This document shows, piece by piece, positions 35,078 through 46,656 of a stretch of DNA of 64,000 nucleotides (positions are counted from its first letter, which is position 1; each line of letters opens with the position of its first letter). A model generated the notes under the pieces. That model saw nothing but the letters and a program-made list of their open reading frames with translations, was not told where the DNA came from and did no database searches. Source of the DNA: Pilaira anomala (lineage: Eukaryota > Mucoromycota > Mucoromycetes > Mucorales > Mucoraceae). The position numbers were made by a program, and so were the translations under genes. The stretch spans positions 248,001-312,000 of the forward strand of contig JAIXMQ010000008.1 in assembly GCA_025716855.1 (NCBI GenBank), written 5' to 3'.

Positions 35078-36556
35078 TTAGTAACGAACCTCAACACGAC
35101 GGTCACCAAAGACAACTTCAGTAGCAGGCATAGGCTTAGCTTGTCTGATTTCCTTGGGTGCAGGTGTCTTCAAAACGTTGGCAGCGGTGGTGAATTCGGG
35201 TATGCAGTATTGAGAATGAACATAAGGAAGTTGTAAGTTACGAGTGTTACGGACGGGACCTTCAGCGGTAACTAAAACGGTACCCTTGAATTGGGCAGCA
35301 ATATCAGAAGGAAGCTTGGTACGCATAACGGGGTAAGCAGTGATAAGTTCATGGTACAATAAAGAGGTAAGACCAAGACGAGCTACGTTTCCAGATAAAG
35401 AACGAGTAGCGAAAGGGAAGACTGTGTGGTTAGCGTTGACTTCAGCATAAGCTTGACGAGCAGATTTCATCTTGAGTTGGTATGATTTGTTGACATCTCT
35501 TTGATAGACAAAAGGCTTATATTCAGTGTTCTTAACTTCACCAGAACCGGTAGATAAAATAACGTTTAATTGATAAACTTGGCCAGCCTCAACTTCAAAA
35601 TCAAACTTATCCAAATCTTGAACAATCAATTCATCAAGGAAACGGTTCTCGATATCCTTTCCTGCACGTAAAACGAAACGCTTCATAGGAGAAGAAAATG
35701 TACCTTCAACGGGTTGACAACGGAAATAAGCAGCGATTTCAGTAATAACGCGAGTAATTTCAGAAGCCTATATTTTAATAGATCAGTATCACTTTTCCTT
35801 TTTATCTTTCTCTTTCTTAATCTCCATGGCAACTCAAATTTACCTTGACACCGGGACGGAGCATACGTAAAGCAGCTTCATATGCAAAATAAGTAGCAGC
35901 AACAACATCAGCAGCTCTACCAGTAGCAGGCTCTTGAGTGCTGCTAGCGACAATAGTGGTGTGTGCGGCGGTAGCAATATAACCATCAATATGAACACCC
36001 AATTCACTATAAAATTTCTATCTGTCAGCGCATTGAAAAAATAATTACTCTAAATACAAAAAAAAAACTTACATCTTGACAACATCACCGGCCTTTAAAG
36101 TTTGATCGTTTTCGGCAAGAGGGGAAAAGTATTGAATATAGTTGTTGACGGAAACACAAGTGGGTACAGCAATACCTCTCTCAGTAGACTTGTACATATT
36201 CTTGGTCTATTATTTTTTTAAGGGCGAAAATTAATAATTTTTTTTTTTTTTTAGATCTCGAAATATTCTGAAGACTTACTTGAGCCTTAATGAGATCATC
36301 ACCGAATTGACAAAGATCGCAAACGGAAACACCAGCAGAAACCTTGCTAACAACAACAGGGAGAACACCTGTCAAGAAAATAAAAGTTAGTCCAAGTTGA
36401 TCTACTGAAACAAAAAAAAAAGGAGAGTTTTTGCTTACCGTTGACAATATCAGCAGCAAGTTGATACTTTTCCAAAACAGCAGGGTTGGTTAAGGAGTTA
36501 TCGCTCTCAAACTTGGAGGCGGGGTAACTTAAAGACATCTCCATATTGGTAGCCAT
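35078..36556 (-). CDS. Ebp1/PA2G4 homologue, methionine-aminopeptidase-fold protein
   Basis: Proliferation-associated 2G4 family: a pita-bread-fold protein without peptidase activity that binds ribosomes and nucleic acids. The S. pombe member is curved DNA-binding protein Cdb4. The model is complement(join(35078..35767, 35844..36006, 36073..36206, 36280..36368, 36439..36556)), 1194 bases, 397 residues, close to human PA2G4 (394). Conserved blocks include ELGVHIDGYIA, GRAADVVAATYFAYEAALRMLRPG and VEAGQVYQLNVILSTGSGE. The human extended basic C-terminus is short here, ending VFGDRRVEVRY. The codon use and strong splice signals suggest high expression. Confidence 0.9.
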
Positions 36557-36695
36557 TTTTTTTTATGTATAAAGTATTTTAAAAAAAAAGTTTATTTTAA
36601 AGAGTTTTCGATTTTTTTTTCTTTTTTATTTTATTCATGTCAAGTTTTTTTTTTGGGTTCAGAAGAAAAAAGCCACCCGTAATTAAAATGCCGTT

Positions 36696-39100
36696 TTATT
36701 GTTGAGCACGGATACCAACTACGTTTAATGCACAAAGATGTGTATCAGATTGATAGGTTTTTCGTCTGGTACTGATGTCTTCACCTCTAAACACATCAGG
36801 GTCATAATCACATCGTTGCTCTGATTTTCCTGCCCGAATGTTACAGATCGCATTCTTCTTACATTCGCCTATACATTCTTTAGTCATTGGAGCAGATTTA
36901 GTAGTAAATAGATGGTAATTATTGAATGTTTCTTCATCGTTTTCCATATCTACAGTAACATTATGCCACCATGCTGCAGATAGTGGAGATGTAGGTGATG
37001 ATAATACGGCAAGACTGGAGTTATATGTTTCTCTTGCTGAATATTCTATGTGCCAATTCTATTATAAAAATGTTAAAAATCAAACCATAATGATATTTGT
37101 ATAATATACACACTTACAGGTCCATTTTCCCAGGTATCAGACTGATCTAAATCAGCCGTATATGTAATTGAATCAACCACTTCAAAGGTCTCAGTATCTA
37201 TTTTGTAAACACTATATTTATAGAGCGTTAGATCACGTTATGGCATACAAAATGATCATGTGTTTACTCACCGGAAGCCAGGGTTAAGGTTCTGGAAAGG
37301 TGTAATGGAAGGAGCAATATAGCCAACAGAAATGGCTTCATCTGCTGTTTGGTTTTTGTTGTGTCCGTAAAAGATGGTCATTTCATCTCTAAACAAAGAC
37401 GGTTAGCGTATCTAAAAATAAATAAATAAAAAAAAATACATACTTGTGGGTATGACCAAAGAACTGAGCAGCAATAACATGCGAATATCTATCGACAATC
37501 TGATTATAGTAGTTAGCGTAATCGTGGAAACAAGTACTATCGCCAGGTGCTATATGGCCAATAATCCAAACACGTTCTAATCTATCCTCAGCATCTTGTA
37601 ATTCCTCAATAAGCCAGGATAAGACGCCATTAGGATCTTTTTGAATAGGATGTTCATATAACCACCAATTTAAAATGTAACAAAAGTTTGTGTTTAAACT
37701 AATCAATTTCAATCCTTTTCTAGGTCTAGCAGTATAACTACCCGTATTTTCTTCTACTTGAGGGTTTGTCTTTAAGGATAACCAACCTCTCCAACTATGT
37801 GCCAGACTCTTGTAAAGCCATTTCATATCAAGGTAGTCCTTTTCGATCTCAATTGGGATATTGGAGGTTTTTAAAGGAAAATTATTAGTTGGTGCAGCTT
37901 CATGGTTTCCTACAGCAGGGTATAACATGGAATTTAACAAGTTGGGAGAATCAAAGTGGTTGTGAAGTAGTTCGTACGTTTCATCTTGAATGAGTTGGGT
38001 CTTTAAAATTGGTAAAGTAGCCCAGACCTCGTGAGGTGGTACATCACCTGTCATGATACCAAACGCAATATCTGGTTCCGCATTTGGAATGTATTCCAAT
38101 AATGACTGAATCAATGTCAAGGGTGTATCACAGCTGTACTCGCCTACAAAGTAAAATAATAATAAAAAAAAAAGAGGTTAATTTATTTTGTTAACATGAT
38201 CCGTTTTTTTTTCTTCCTTATATTTACCCCATACAGATGCTGATTTTGTAATGTTGGTATAATCAGTATATGCAGGTCTACAACAAAATGGCTTATCACA
38301 GATAGCTTCGGAACCAGCCTATAAATTTAAACGTATTTTTAGTTCTTAATTTTATGCATGTATTCTGTCTAAAAATCTATCACTTTACAATGTATTCGGG
38401 ATCAATATGCCAATCACTTAATTGTAATACAGTCATGGTCTGGCCTTTTGATTTCGTCGCTTCAGGTAAATTTCTAGGCTTCGGTTTAGGAAATGGAACA
38501 TTCCAATGGTCGACCTCTACTTTTTGAATTAGTATCTCTCGTTATCAATTTATTGGTGATATGTAATGTTTACCAGGATAAGGACACGAATTTAAGATTG
38601 CAGCGCACATAAGATGACCATCTCTTCCAGATATAGTCATTGACTATAATAAAGAGAGTACAAAAAAAAAATTAAAATGTTTTCTTGATTATACTAATTA
38701 AAAATGAACGTACCGGTAAAACTTTACGGATAATTGGTGCTTGTTCTCTGATCACACCTTCACACTAAATAAAGTAAAACAATGAATATATACCGAACTG
38801 GAGGAATATTACTTATGATCTTACAACTTCCTGATCTACTTTATCAATTTTTTTGCAAACTTTCATTAAAGTATTGATAAGAAAAGCTTCGGACATATAA
38901 GACATTTTTTTGACAACATGAAGTAAAGATATACAGCTACTACAAGAGCTTTTTATGGATTCTACTTCTAATAAGTCGTCTGTTAACTGATTTAGCTCAT
39001 TCTGAAGTTGTATTTCAGGTTGACTAAAAGAGGTTTGCTGTTCTCTTGCTAATGCTAAAGAAGCAATAGACAATAGTCCCAAGATAAAAGAATATTTCAT
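36696..39100 (-). CDS. Secreted acid sphingomyelinase-type phosphodiesterase
   Basis: Hydrolyses sphingomyelin or related phospho-lipids or nucleotides outside the cell or in the vacuole. Nine exons: complement(join(36696..37058, 37118..37211, 37272..37388, 37444..38143, 38228..38318, 38389..38519, 38574..38643, 38714..38764, 38825..39100)), 1893 bases, 630 residues. A signal peptide covers about residues 1-18; a saposin-B-like domain begins near Cys53/Cys56. The calcineurin-like metal site is complete: LQLSDWHID, the MTGDVPPH motif, VGNHE, IGHIAPGD and FGHTHKDEM. The C-terminal part is Cys-rich, as in ASM. All phases agree. Whether the true substrate is sphingomyelin is inferred; some fungal members use other substrates. 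Confidence 0.9.
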
Positions 39101-39287
39101 AACTAAAATAAAAGGTAGAGGAGAAAAAAGAAGAATTAGTCGTTATCTCTTCTTTTTTTCTTTTTTATATTTTGCGTATGTCAAGTCAGATGATGATCGA
39201 GTCATTATGCAATAATTATTGCTTAATTAGTAAAAGGTCATTTTGATTCTCAGTGTGTGTACATACTTTTTTTTTGATTTTGCCTCG

Positions 39288-40215
39288 ATGTCAATAACTA
39301 ATCAATGTCGACTTGATCACGTCTTTTCTTATAGTCATCTCTTGGTGTCTAGAACAAAAGTAACGGGTAAAAGAGAGAAAAAAATGCACTTGTAACTTAT
39401 TATATCACTCTAAAAGTATGTACTTACTTTAGACTTGCAGAAAACCAGTTTATACATTGCGACACCTTGTAATCCAGAAACCACTCAACTATACAAAGGT
39501 CGTAAACCTTCTTTTTCGCGACCCAACTTGTGTGGTATTATCACTTGCTATGATTTTATTTCTATTGAGTTTATTAAACGTCAACTTCAGTCATCTCCCA
39601 AAGACGCCTTAACTTTGTTATTGGGTGTATTCGACCGTCAAGTAGATATTTTATTTATTTTACTTGGTGTTAAGAATTATGTTACCCGATCTATCACTGT
39701 AAATATGTCCTGGTGTAAGCGATTGTGGAGCATTTCTTCTCGAGCTCATTTTATTGCTATTACCGGTGTTTATTTTTCTGTATTAGGAGGTGCATATTGT
39801 TCTTTAGGCAAGAGTAATACTAAATATGTAAGTGATTTTTTTTTTTTAGGTAATATATCATTCTTAATAACACTAATAATATTAGGCGTATAAAGCGGGT
39901 GCCTTAGCAATAGAACAGATTAAATTAGCACAAAGATTAAAAGACTCTGTACTAGAGTGTAAGTGCTGGTTGTATTATGCAGAGGATTTGATTCAAATTG
40001 GAAAGTTAAAAAAAGCAAATAAAATCATTTCACGTCAAGCTAAATTTGTAGAATCAATACATGATCCAGCAGTAAGTTCTACGTGTAAAATAAAGCTGAA
40101 TATCATTTGCATTCTAAACTCACAACATAATATTTTCTAGTTAACAAGTATGCTTGACGCAGTCTTAGAAAAGGTAGACGTTGCTATAGCGCATAAGCAA
40201 AAAAACATTTTATAA
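39288..40215 (+). CDS. Hypothetical helical protein, possibly TPR-like
   Basis: The model is join(39288..39366, 39433..39827, 39886..40071, 40141..40215), 735 bases, 244 residues. It starts 187 bases from the divergent sphingomyelinase gene. Residues about 85-160 are strongly helical and partly hydrophobic (LLLGVFDRQVDILFILLGVKNYVTR). The second half has repeated helix pairs such as AYKAGALAIEQIKLAQRL and CWLYYAEDLIQIGKLKKANKII, which resemble tetratricopeptide repeats. No catalytic motif is visible. I do not recognise the family. Splice sites and phase consistency across four exons support a real gene. Confidence 0.62.
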
Positions 40216-40283
40216 ATTGACAGATTGAAGTATATATTTATATTTTGTTAATAATAATAATAATAATAATAAAAAAAGGTATT

Positions 40284-41678
40284 TTACATAATTGTACATT
40301 TATCATTTGAAGTCTCTCTTGGATTATAGACAGATTTATGCCTTCTCACTTTCGGTGCCTCTTCTTCTTCTTTCTGGTAAGCTTGAGATTGTGGTACCAT
40401 CATATTTGGCATATTTGGCATACAATAGTAGCCATTGCCGCCTGGCATCATACCGTATGACTGTTGAGGTGGTACCATCATCATGGGTTGCTGATAGAAA
40501 GGTTGGTACATTCGTTGAGGCATGACGTAAACTGGTTGTGTAGCAGTGCCGGCATCATCAGTCTTTTCTTTACTATTTGATGGCTTCTTTCCATTTACTT
40601 TGTTCTTTTTTGTAGGTGTCTTAAATGCCATAGGACGCTTTGGGTGAATTACCTTTAAAGAACTTACTTTTTTTGGAGGTACTGCTACTCGTTTTACTAC
40701 TACTTGTTTTTTACTCTTTTTAGATGGAGCTAAAACAACTGGTTCTTGCTCTAACTGCTCTTCTTCTTCCTCTTCTTCGGTATCTACATTTATTTCTTCT
40801 TGATGACGATATTCTTGCTGGTAATCTTCTTGTTGAAGTTGATTTCGCTGTCCTTTCCACCAACCTTTTGGCTTCTCCTCTCGTGGTTTCCAAAAGCTAG
40901 GCCTTCTATCAATAACAGGCGGTGGTAAATTCTCTTTTGCTTCTATAGGTGCGGTTACTCTTTCTTTCTTTTTTCTTTGCTGCTCTTGCTTTTTTGCCAT
41001 TTGCTCTTGTTTTTTTGCCATTTGTTGCTCTTGTTTTTTTGCTAATTTCTCTAGCTTTTTATCCTTGTATTGGTGATGTGCTGATGAAGCCAAGGTTGCA
41101 GCAATTGCCACAGCGGGAGAAACATCTTGATTTTTAACTGCTCGTGAAGATAAAGAACGTAAAAAGCTCCTCTTTTTTTTTAATTGCAGCTGAGAATTTG
41201 CATTAGGCAAATGGTATACTGGTTCTTCAATTGGCTTAGGATCAGGCAGTGATGGAACTGGTACGCGAGCAATTTTTTTAGGGGGAGCTACTGGTTCGTC
41301 GACTACAATGAAATCAGCATCAGGAGTAGTGGTATTGGATGTAGTTATAGCAGGATCTGTTAAAGTGGCAGTGGGGGCTATATTAGCAAGGAACTCAGCC
41401 AGAGGGGATGACTGTAACGGCGATAGATTATTCGGTGACATGAGCTGTCTTTCTAGTAACATCTGTTGTTGCTGTTGTTGCAACTGTTTCATTAAAAGCC
41501 AATCATTATTAAAGGGTTGAGGAGAAGACATGTTTGAATATCTTGCATTTTGAAGTAATTGGTTAAATAATTGATCTTCGTGCAATGCAGGAATTGAATT
41601 TGTACTTTGCTTTACATTTTGAAAGACGCTATCGAGTAATTGATCAGCGTATTGATCGTAAGAACCTGGTGAATTCAT
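40284..41678 (-). CDS. Disordered protein with C-terminal CaaX box
   Basis: Intronless, 464 residues from the ATG at 41678; an upstream ATG at 41738 would add 20 hydrophobic residues and is less likely because it reads through the T-rich leader. Low-complexity throughout: Gln-rich stretch near residue 65-75, a Lys/Gln repeat (AKKQEQMAKKQEQ) near 220-245, an acidic run near 310-320, and a Met/Pro/Tyr-rich part near 395-430. The last four residues are CTIM, a canonical farnesylation CaaX box, and basic residues precede it. It is predicted to be lipid-anchored at the membrane. No known family is recognised. Confidence 0.68.
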   Translation of the reverse strand: MNSPGSYDQYADQLLDSVFQNVKQSTNSIPALHEDQLFNQLLQNARYSNMSSPQPFNNDWLLMKQLQQQQQQMLLERQLMSPNNLSPLQSSPLAEFLANIAPTATLTDPAITTSNTTTPDADFIVVDEPVAPPKKIARVPVPSLPDPKPIEEPVYHLPNANSQLQLKKKRSFLRSLSSRAVKNQDVSPAVAIAATLASSAHHQYKDKKLEKLAKKQEQQMAKKQEQMAKKQEQQRKKKERVTAPIEAKENLPPPVIDRRPSFWKPREEKPKGWWKGQRNQLQQEDYQQEYRHQEEINVDTEEEEEEEQLEQEPVVLAPSKKSKKQVVVKRVAVPPKKVSSLKVIHPKRPMAFKTPTKKNKVNGKKPSNSKEKTDDAGTATQPVYVMPQRMYQPFYQQPMMMVPPQQSYGMMPGGNGYYCMPNMPNMMVPQSQAYQKEEEEAPKVRRHKSVYNPRETSNDKCTIM

Positions 41679-41887
41679 AGTAATTAAAATAGTTAAATAA
41701 ATAAAAAAAGAAAGAACTGGATGATAAAAGAAAAACAAACATTCTTATATTAAAGATAATCTTATTTTAGAAAACTGTAAACATCTTGGCACTTGTGTTG
41801 TACAGAACTTCTCCGTTTGTGTACAGTCTGCAAACATTTCCTATAATGGAGCGGAAATATGAATAAGACATGTAGTATTTTTTTTTA

Positions 41888-42881
41888 TTAAGCTTTTTGT
41901 TCTTTTAATTCTTCAATTTGATAATGAAGAAAAGATAATGTATTTAATAATTCTTCAACTAAATCTTGCTTTTGTTTAACTGATTCAGCACTTGATGCAT
42001 TCTCTTCTATTGGTGTAATAATAGCGAGTAATTCCATTTTTAATTCTTCTTGTTCCTTAATGTCTTCTTTTAATTTATGTATACGTGATTTGGCGGTAGC
42101 TCTAGTACGATTAATGGCTTGTTTCTTTTGTCTAATCTCTTGTAACTTATTTTCCTTTATTTCCTTTTGTTGCTTTAAATGATTTAATTGTTTAATAAGA
42201 ATATCGGCGTTTGTTGTTTCGACAGTAGCTTCTGGTACGTGTAATGGTTTAATAACCTTGTGATGCAAAGTGACCTCAGATCTATATCTTGATACAGACG
42301 TAGGTTCAACCAAGACAGCCTCGGATCTTAATTGCTCTGTTTCGATTTGGAAGTCGGCTTTTTTTGTGCCTTTGGTCAAGATAGGTCCTGTCGTAGGTGA
42401 AGTGGATCTATTTAAGTCTGCAAACGTTTTTTGTACTGTACTTTCTGGTTTTGTGCTCTTATTCTTTTCGTTCTTATCTTTATTGTTCTTATGTTTAGTA
42501 TTCTTTTCTTTAGAGACATTCTCTTTTGCGTTCTCTTTGGTGTCAATCTATTTTCTTTGTTAATATCGTTGAAAAAAACAAAAAAAAAAAAACAAAAAAC
42601 TTCCTTGTGGAAACTATTAGAGTTACCTTTACATAATTTGACTTTGATCTGGTTTGTTGACTAGTTACATTGCCTTTGACTGAACCCTATAATGTCCTAA
42701 ATTTAATAACCACGAAATGTATGAAAGTAGTTTTTTTTTTTACCTTGAGAGATTCCTGGCTTTTGACAGAACTCTACAAGAAATACGTTAATAACCATCT
42801 TTATTCACTAGTATTTTAATGTACATTTTCGTTATGTCTTCCTGTTCGTGATGCAGATAAAGTATTCTCTTTGTTGTTCAT
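41888..42881 (-). CDS. Coiled-coil protein, function unknown
   Basis: The model is complement(join(41888..42547, 42627..42686, 42744..42773, 42825..42881)), 807 bases, 268 residues, with three small 5' exons of 19, 10 and 20 codons. The N-terminal 100 residues are Lys/Asn/Ser-rich and disordered. From about residue 160 to the end it is a continuous coiled coil rich in Lys/Glu/Leu (LKQQKEIKENKLQEIRQKKQ, then HKLKEDIKEQEELKMELL). Such architecture occurs in kinetochore, spindle and cytoskeletal adaptors, but nothing is specific. It is on the same strand as the CaaX gene, about 210 bases upstream. Confidence 0.62.
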
Positions 42882-43016
42882 TAGAATGTTTGAAGACGTG
42901 TAAAAAAAAAAGAGAAAAAAAAATTATTGTTTTAGAACCAGACATTTTATTTTTCAATTTTTAAAAAATATAACGTGTTTTTAAAAATCATCATCAACGT
43001 ATGCACAACGACGATA

Positions 43017-44090
43017 TCAACGCCTTAATTCCATGTCTAAAAGGAATTCTTCAAAATCAAAACCTTCATCTTCTTCTTCTTCCTCATCCGAATCAGAATC
43101 ATCTTCATCTATCTCTTCGTAGCCATCACTGCCATAATCCGTTGTTTTTATTTTATTAATTTCCTTAAAGAAAGTTCTATTCCGATAGCTGTATTCCGTA
43201 ACAAATCTTTTCATTTTCAGAGCATATAGCTTAATAGCCTTTAATATCTTGTGTGATCCTTCTTTTGATAGCTTAGTGTCTGGTGTTATTGACTTGACAA
43301 TAAAGTCCAAACGATCAATATTTATCAAGTTTGAGGTGATGGATTTTATTGACTTAATATTTATTTCAGCTGCTGTCAGCCTGAGCGTAGTTAGTTTTGA
43401 ATCTTGCAAAGCACCTTTTAAGTCTTTATCTTGCGAGCCAGTTGTGATTATTTCATTCATTTTGTACAATTTGAGCGTTTGTAATTGAGGAACCACATTT
43501 AACAATTGATTTAAATTTACAGTGGCCATAGAAAATCCACCTTCAAAGTTTCCCTTAAGGTATTTCAAGTCGGGAAATCTTCCAATAAAGCTGTGTAAAT
43601 CGTCTTCTTTTACCCCAAATGAATTATCCCGTTCAAAAGTACATATATCTAATGCTGTAATAGTACGGCAATATTTAAGGTCCAGTCGTAGATATAAAGT
43701 TCGAACTTCTTCACTATAAACTTTATCTATGTTGGTTACATGAATCTTTGTAGTATCTTATCTAGTTTCGCTTCACTTGAATTCAAATCCTCCAGGAAAT
43801 ATTTTCGTTTTAAACAATCCAAAATTAACGAAACTAAGTTGGGTCATATTTCGACAATATTTCGAAAACAGATGGAGTCTTCTTTAATAGTGTTTCCGCA
43901 TTCTTTGCGCTTTATGGCCGTTACTTTTTGGGAAAAGAGTGGGATATCCTTCAAAAGATTTGACAGTAAATCAGCAGTAACAGTGATTGATATATCTTTA
44001 CTAAAAAATGCATATGCTACAAGAGACCAAATATCATTTATAGCACCTCACGTGTCAAGTAGGTATTATTTAACTGATATACCATTTTGT
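43017..44090 (-). pseudogene. Broken F-box/LRR-type gene
   Basis: The 3' half (about 43017-43735) is open and encodes LRR-like helices ending in a long Asp/Glu run. Upstream the same protein continues but only in pieces. A shift between frames is needed near 43735-43755, a TGA interrupts a PNLVSLIL segment near 43845, and an F-box-like LTREVL-x-MIFGLL appears near 44050-44090 with a stop inside and another frame change. No intron of reasonable size removes the lesions. An alternative is that only the 183-residue 3' part, from the ATG at 43568, is expressed. Sequence error cannot be excluded. Confidence 0.5.
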
Positions 44091-44241
44091 TTATTATGTT
44101 AAGAAAAAGAAAGACAGGGGAAAAGATGGATGAGAGAAAAAAAAAGAAGACCTTTTTTATTGTGCCGCCATAAATATATTGTTTTACTGAGTAACCACTA
44201 TTTTACTTTTATAATATGAGAAAAAAAATCATGTAGTGCCT

Positions 44242-44691
44242 TCAATAGTCGATATATAATGTATCCAATAACGTTGCATGGCCCTCTTCATCAGGCTCAT
44301 TACATTCGTATATAAATTCATAATCATATGGATTATCAGATTCAAATTCAAATTCATCGAGTTCATACGTATCTAATTCATCCAGTTCATATTCATATAG
44401 TTCATCAAGTTTATATTCAACAAGTTCATCAGGTTCACATTCAACAATATCATCAGATTCATACTCGTCGTGTTCATTAGACTCATATTCATCAAATTCA
44501 TCAGACCCATATTCATCAAATTCATCAGACCCATATTCATCAAATTCATCAGGTTCATATTCATCAACATATCCAACCTCGTTATCCTCCCAGCTTTCAT
44601 AACATGCATTAGAATCACACGTAATACTAGACTCTTCTTGATCCGTTGATAAATCGGCTGAAAAGATCATATCAGTTGACCAACTTGACAT
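44242..44691 (-). CDS. Acidic repeat protein encoded by a 24-bp minisatellite
   Basis: Intronless, 149 residues, extremely Asp/Glu/Tyr-rich. The core consists of repeats of eight residues of the type DEFDEYGS, nearly identical in the middle and decaying outwards. No signal peptide, membrane segment or family. The opposite phase of the same strand is also open over 81 codons and reads Met/Asn/Leu-rich, as expected from a pure repeat. It may be a de novo orphan gene or only an open repeat. The start codon follows an A-rich leader and the frame is preserved in the decayed flanks, which mildly favours coding. Confidence 0.45.
   Translation of the reverse strand: MSSWSTDMIFSADLSTDQEESSITCDSNACYESWEDNEVGYVDEYEPDEFDEYGSDEFDEYGSDEFDEYESNEHDEYESDDIVECEPDELVEYKLDELYEYELDELDTYELDEFEFESDNPYDYEFIYECNEPDEEGHATLLDTLYIDY
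44440..44575 (-). repeat. 24-bp tandem repeat
   Basis: Near-perfect 24-base units containing TTCATCAGACCCATATTCA on the plus strand, three almost identical in the centre with degenerate copies on both sides, inside the acidic repeat frame. Confidence 0.85.
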
Positions 44692-45096
44692 ATTTATTTT
44701 TCAATGAAAAGGAAAAAAAAAAAAAGAAGTAGTAGAAGCATTTTTTTTGTAAAGAAAAAAGTGCCAACATAATAATTGAGTCACGCATTTGTTTATGTTG
44801 GTTATTTATACTTTCTCCAGAAAGTGAGAGCAAGATAGAATAGTTACGCTTATCAAATATAAATAATCTGGATCAATTAAATAGTTATACGGAACATTTT
44901 TATTAAGATTTAATTGGCTTAAATAAAATTCTTATCGTGTCTAATTAAAGTAATCTTGGTATGTTTTGATATGTAAACGCTCTATACAACAATAATAAAA
45001 ACAAAATTGAAAAACAGTATAAATAGGTACACACTTTAAGCATTCCAGTTGATTTTCAAGTTATCTTCCTCTTTTCTCTTTTTTTTTATTGTTAAT
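44692..45096. promoter_or_regulatory. Shared upstream region, acidic repeat frame and GDP-mannose transporter
   Basis: A 405-base spacer between divergent starts. AT-rich, with a pyrimidine-rich leader (CTTCCTCTTTTCTC) directly before the transporter ATG. No defined site could be assigned. Confidence 0.4.
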
Positions 45097-46533
45097 ATGG
45101 GATACGGTCAAAGTAATCAAGATGATGATTCAAAGTCTCCTTTAATGTCTTATACAGTAAACACAGGTAACAATGGCTTAGAGTTACCTACAAGTAGTTC
45201 ACTTGTTGCATCGAAAAAGGTTTCCCTACCCCCTGCTCTCAAGACTGCATTGCCTATTGCTACTTATTGTATTGCTAGTATTGTGATGACCGTAACGAAT
45301 AAGTACGTCGTGAGTGGTAATTTCAATATGGTGTTCTTCTTGTTGACTATACAGGTAAGTTTATAGAAAAAATGAACAAAGATCCTCGGAACTCATTGAT
45401 ACTATAGAGTTTGGTGACGATTGGGTTTTTAAGGATATTTAAATTCTTGAACTTGATTAAATTCAGAGAATTTGATAGCGAAATAGCTAAGAAATGGTAT
45501 CCTATTGTAGTCTTCTTGGTAGCCATGATTTATACAGGATCTAAAGCGTTACAATATTTACCTATTCCTGTATACACCATCTTTAAAAATTTAACAATCA
45601 TCTTGATTGCCTATGGAGAAGTACTTTGGTTTGGAGGCAGTGTGACAACGATGATGTTGGTTTCATTTTCATTAATGGTAAATGTTTTTTATTTATTTAT
45701 TTGTGTATGTTTGTGTGTGTGCTTATTTGTTTATTAATTTCATCTTATATCGAAGACTTTATCGTCCGTGATTGCAGGTTGGAATGATGTTGCCAATGCA
45801 CTTCAATCTATGCTGGATGTAACTATAGTATTCACTAATGATACGACTATGATTGGGTATTTATGGATGGGTATCAATTGTATTTCTTCTGCTGCTTTTG
45901 TATTATATATGCGTAAACGTATCAAGCTGACTAATTTCAAGGATTTTGATACGGTTTATTATAACAATTTATTATCTATTCCTTTGCTTTTGATTCCGAG
46001 TTTATTATTAGAAGACTGGTCTGCTAGTAATTTATTAACTAATTTGTAAAGTATTATATGGTATATATACACGCAGGTAGACAGCGGCTAATTATCTCTT
46101 TTATTTTAGCCCTTCTGAAGAACGTCAGGCACGTATTTGGGCTATGATTTTCTCGGGTGTATCAGCATTTGGTATGTCATATGCATCAGCCTGGTGTGTA
46201 CGTACGACATCTTCTACTACATATTCTATGGTTGGATCACTTAATAAGTTACCTATTGCCATTTCCGGACTCGTGTTCTTTGGTGATGTAGCAACGATTA
46301 GTAATGTTTCAGCTATTTTCATTGGTAAGTTTTTGATTAAAGAAAAAGGAACTATTTCTAATTGAACAAAAATAGGATTCGTTGCGGGATTAGTTTATTC
46401 ATATGCAAAAGCATTTCCTAAAACTAAAAAAGAATCGACATTTACCATCTCATCGGCTTCAAGTCAAAGTTATTCAGATGCAACAAATGTTAATGAAAAA
46501 ATTAATCTTGATAAAATCATCACTCATAAATAA
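45097..46533 (+). CDS. VRG4: Golgi GDP-mannose transporter
   Basis: Imports GDP-mannose into the Golgi in exchange for GMP, for mannosylation of proteins and lipids. The model is join(45097..45354, 45408..45677, 45756..46045, 46110..46324, 46376..46533), 1191 bases, 396 residues. About ten hydrophobic helices follow a soluble N-terminus of about 50 residues. Two family landmarks are present: YYNN in the loop before helix 7 (FYNN in yeast) and GSLNKLP, equivalent to the GALNKLP substrate motif of Vrg4. The Ala-to-Ser change in that motif is mild. The exon 3 acceptor (ATCGAAG) has a poor pyrimidine tract. The short Ser/Lys C-terminal tail ends HK, compatible with COPI retrieval. Confidence 0.9.
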
Positions 46534-46656
46534 TAAACACTTGATAAAATAATTCAAATTTTTATTTTTATTTATACACAAAAATGTTCTATATTCTCTC
46601 TATACATACAATATTATCTACTTTCTATTCGTGCGAGGAAGTTGGGGGAGGGTATT

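Noticed and set aside
43740..44102. 120-codon plus-strand frame
   Set aside because: It is antisense to the broken F-box-like gene and reads as its mirror; the minus strand carries the protein-like motifs.
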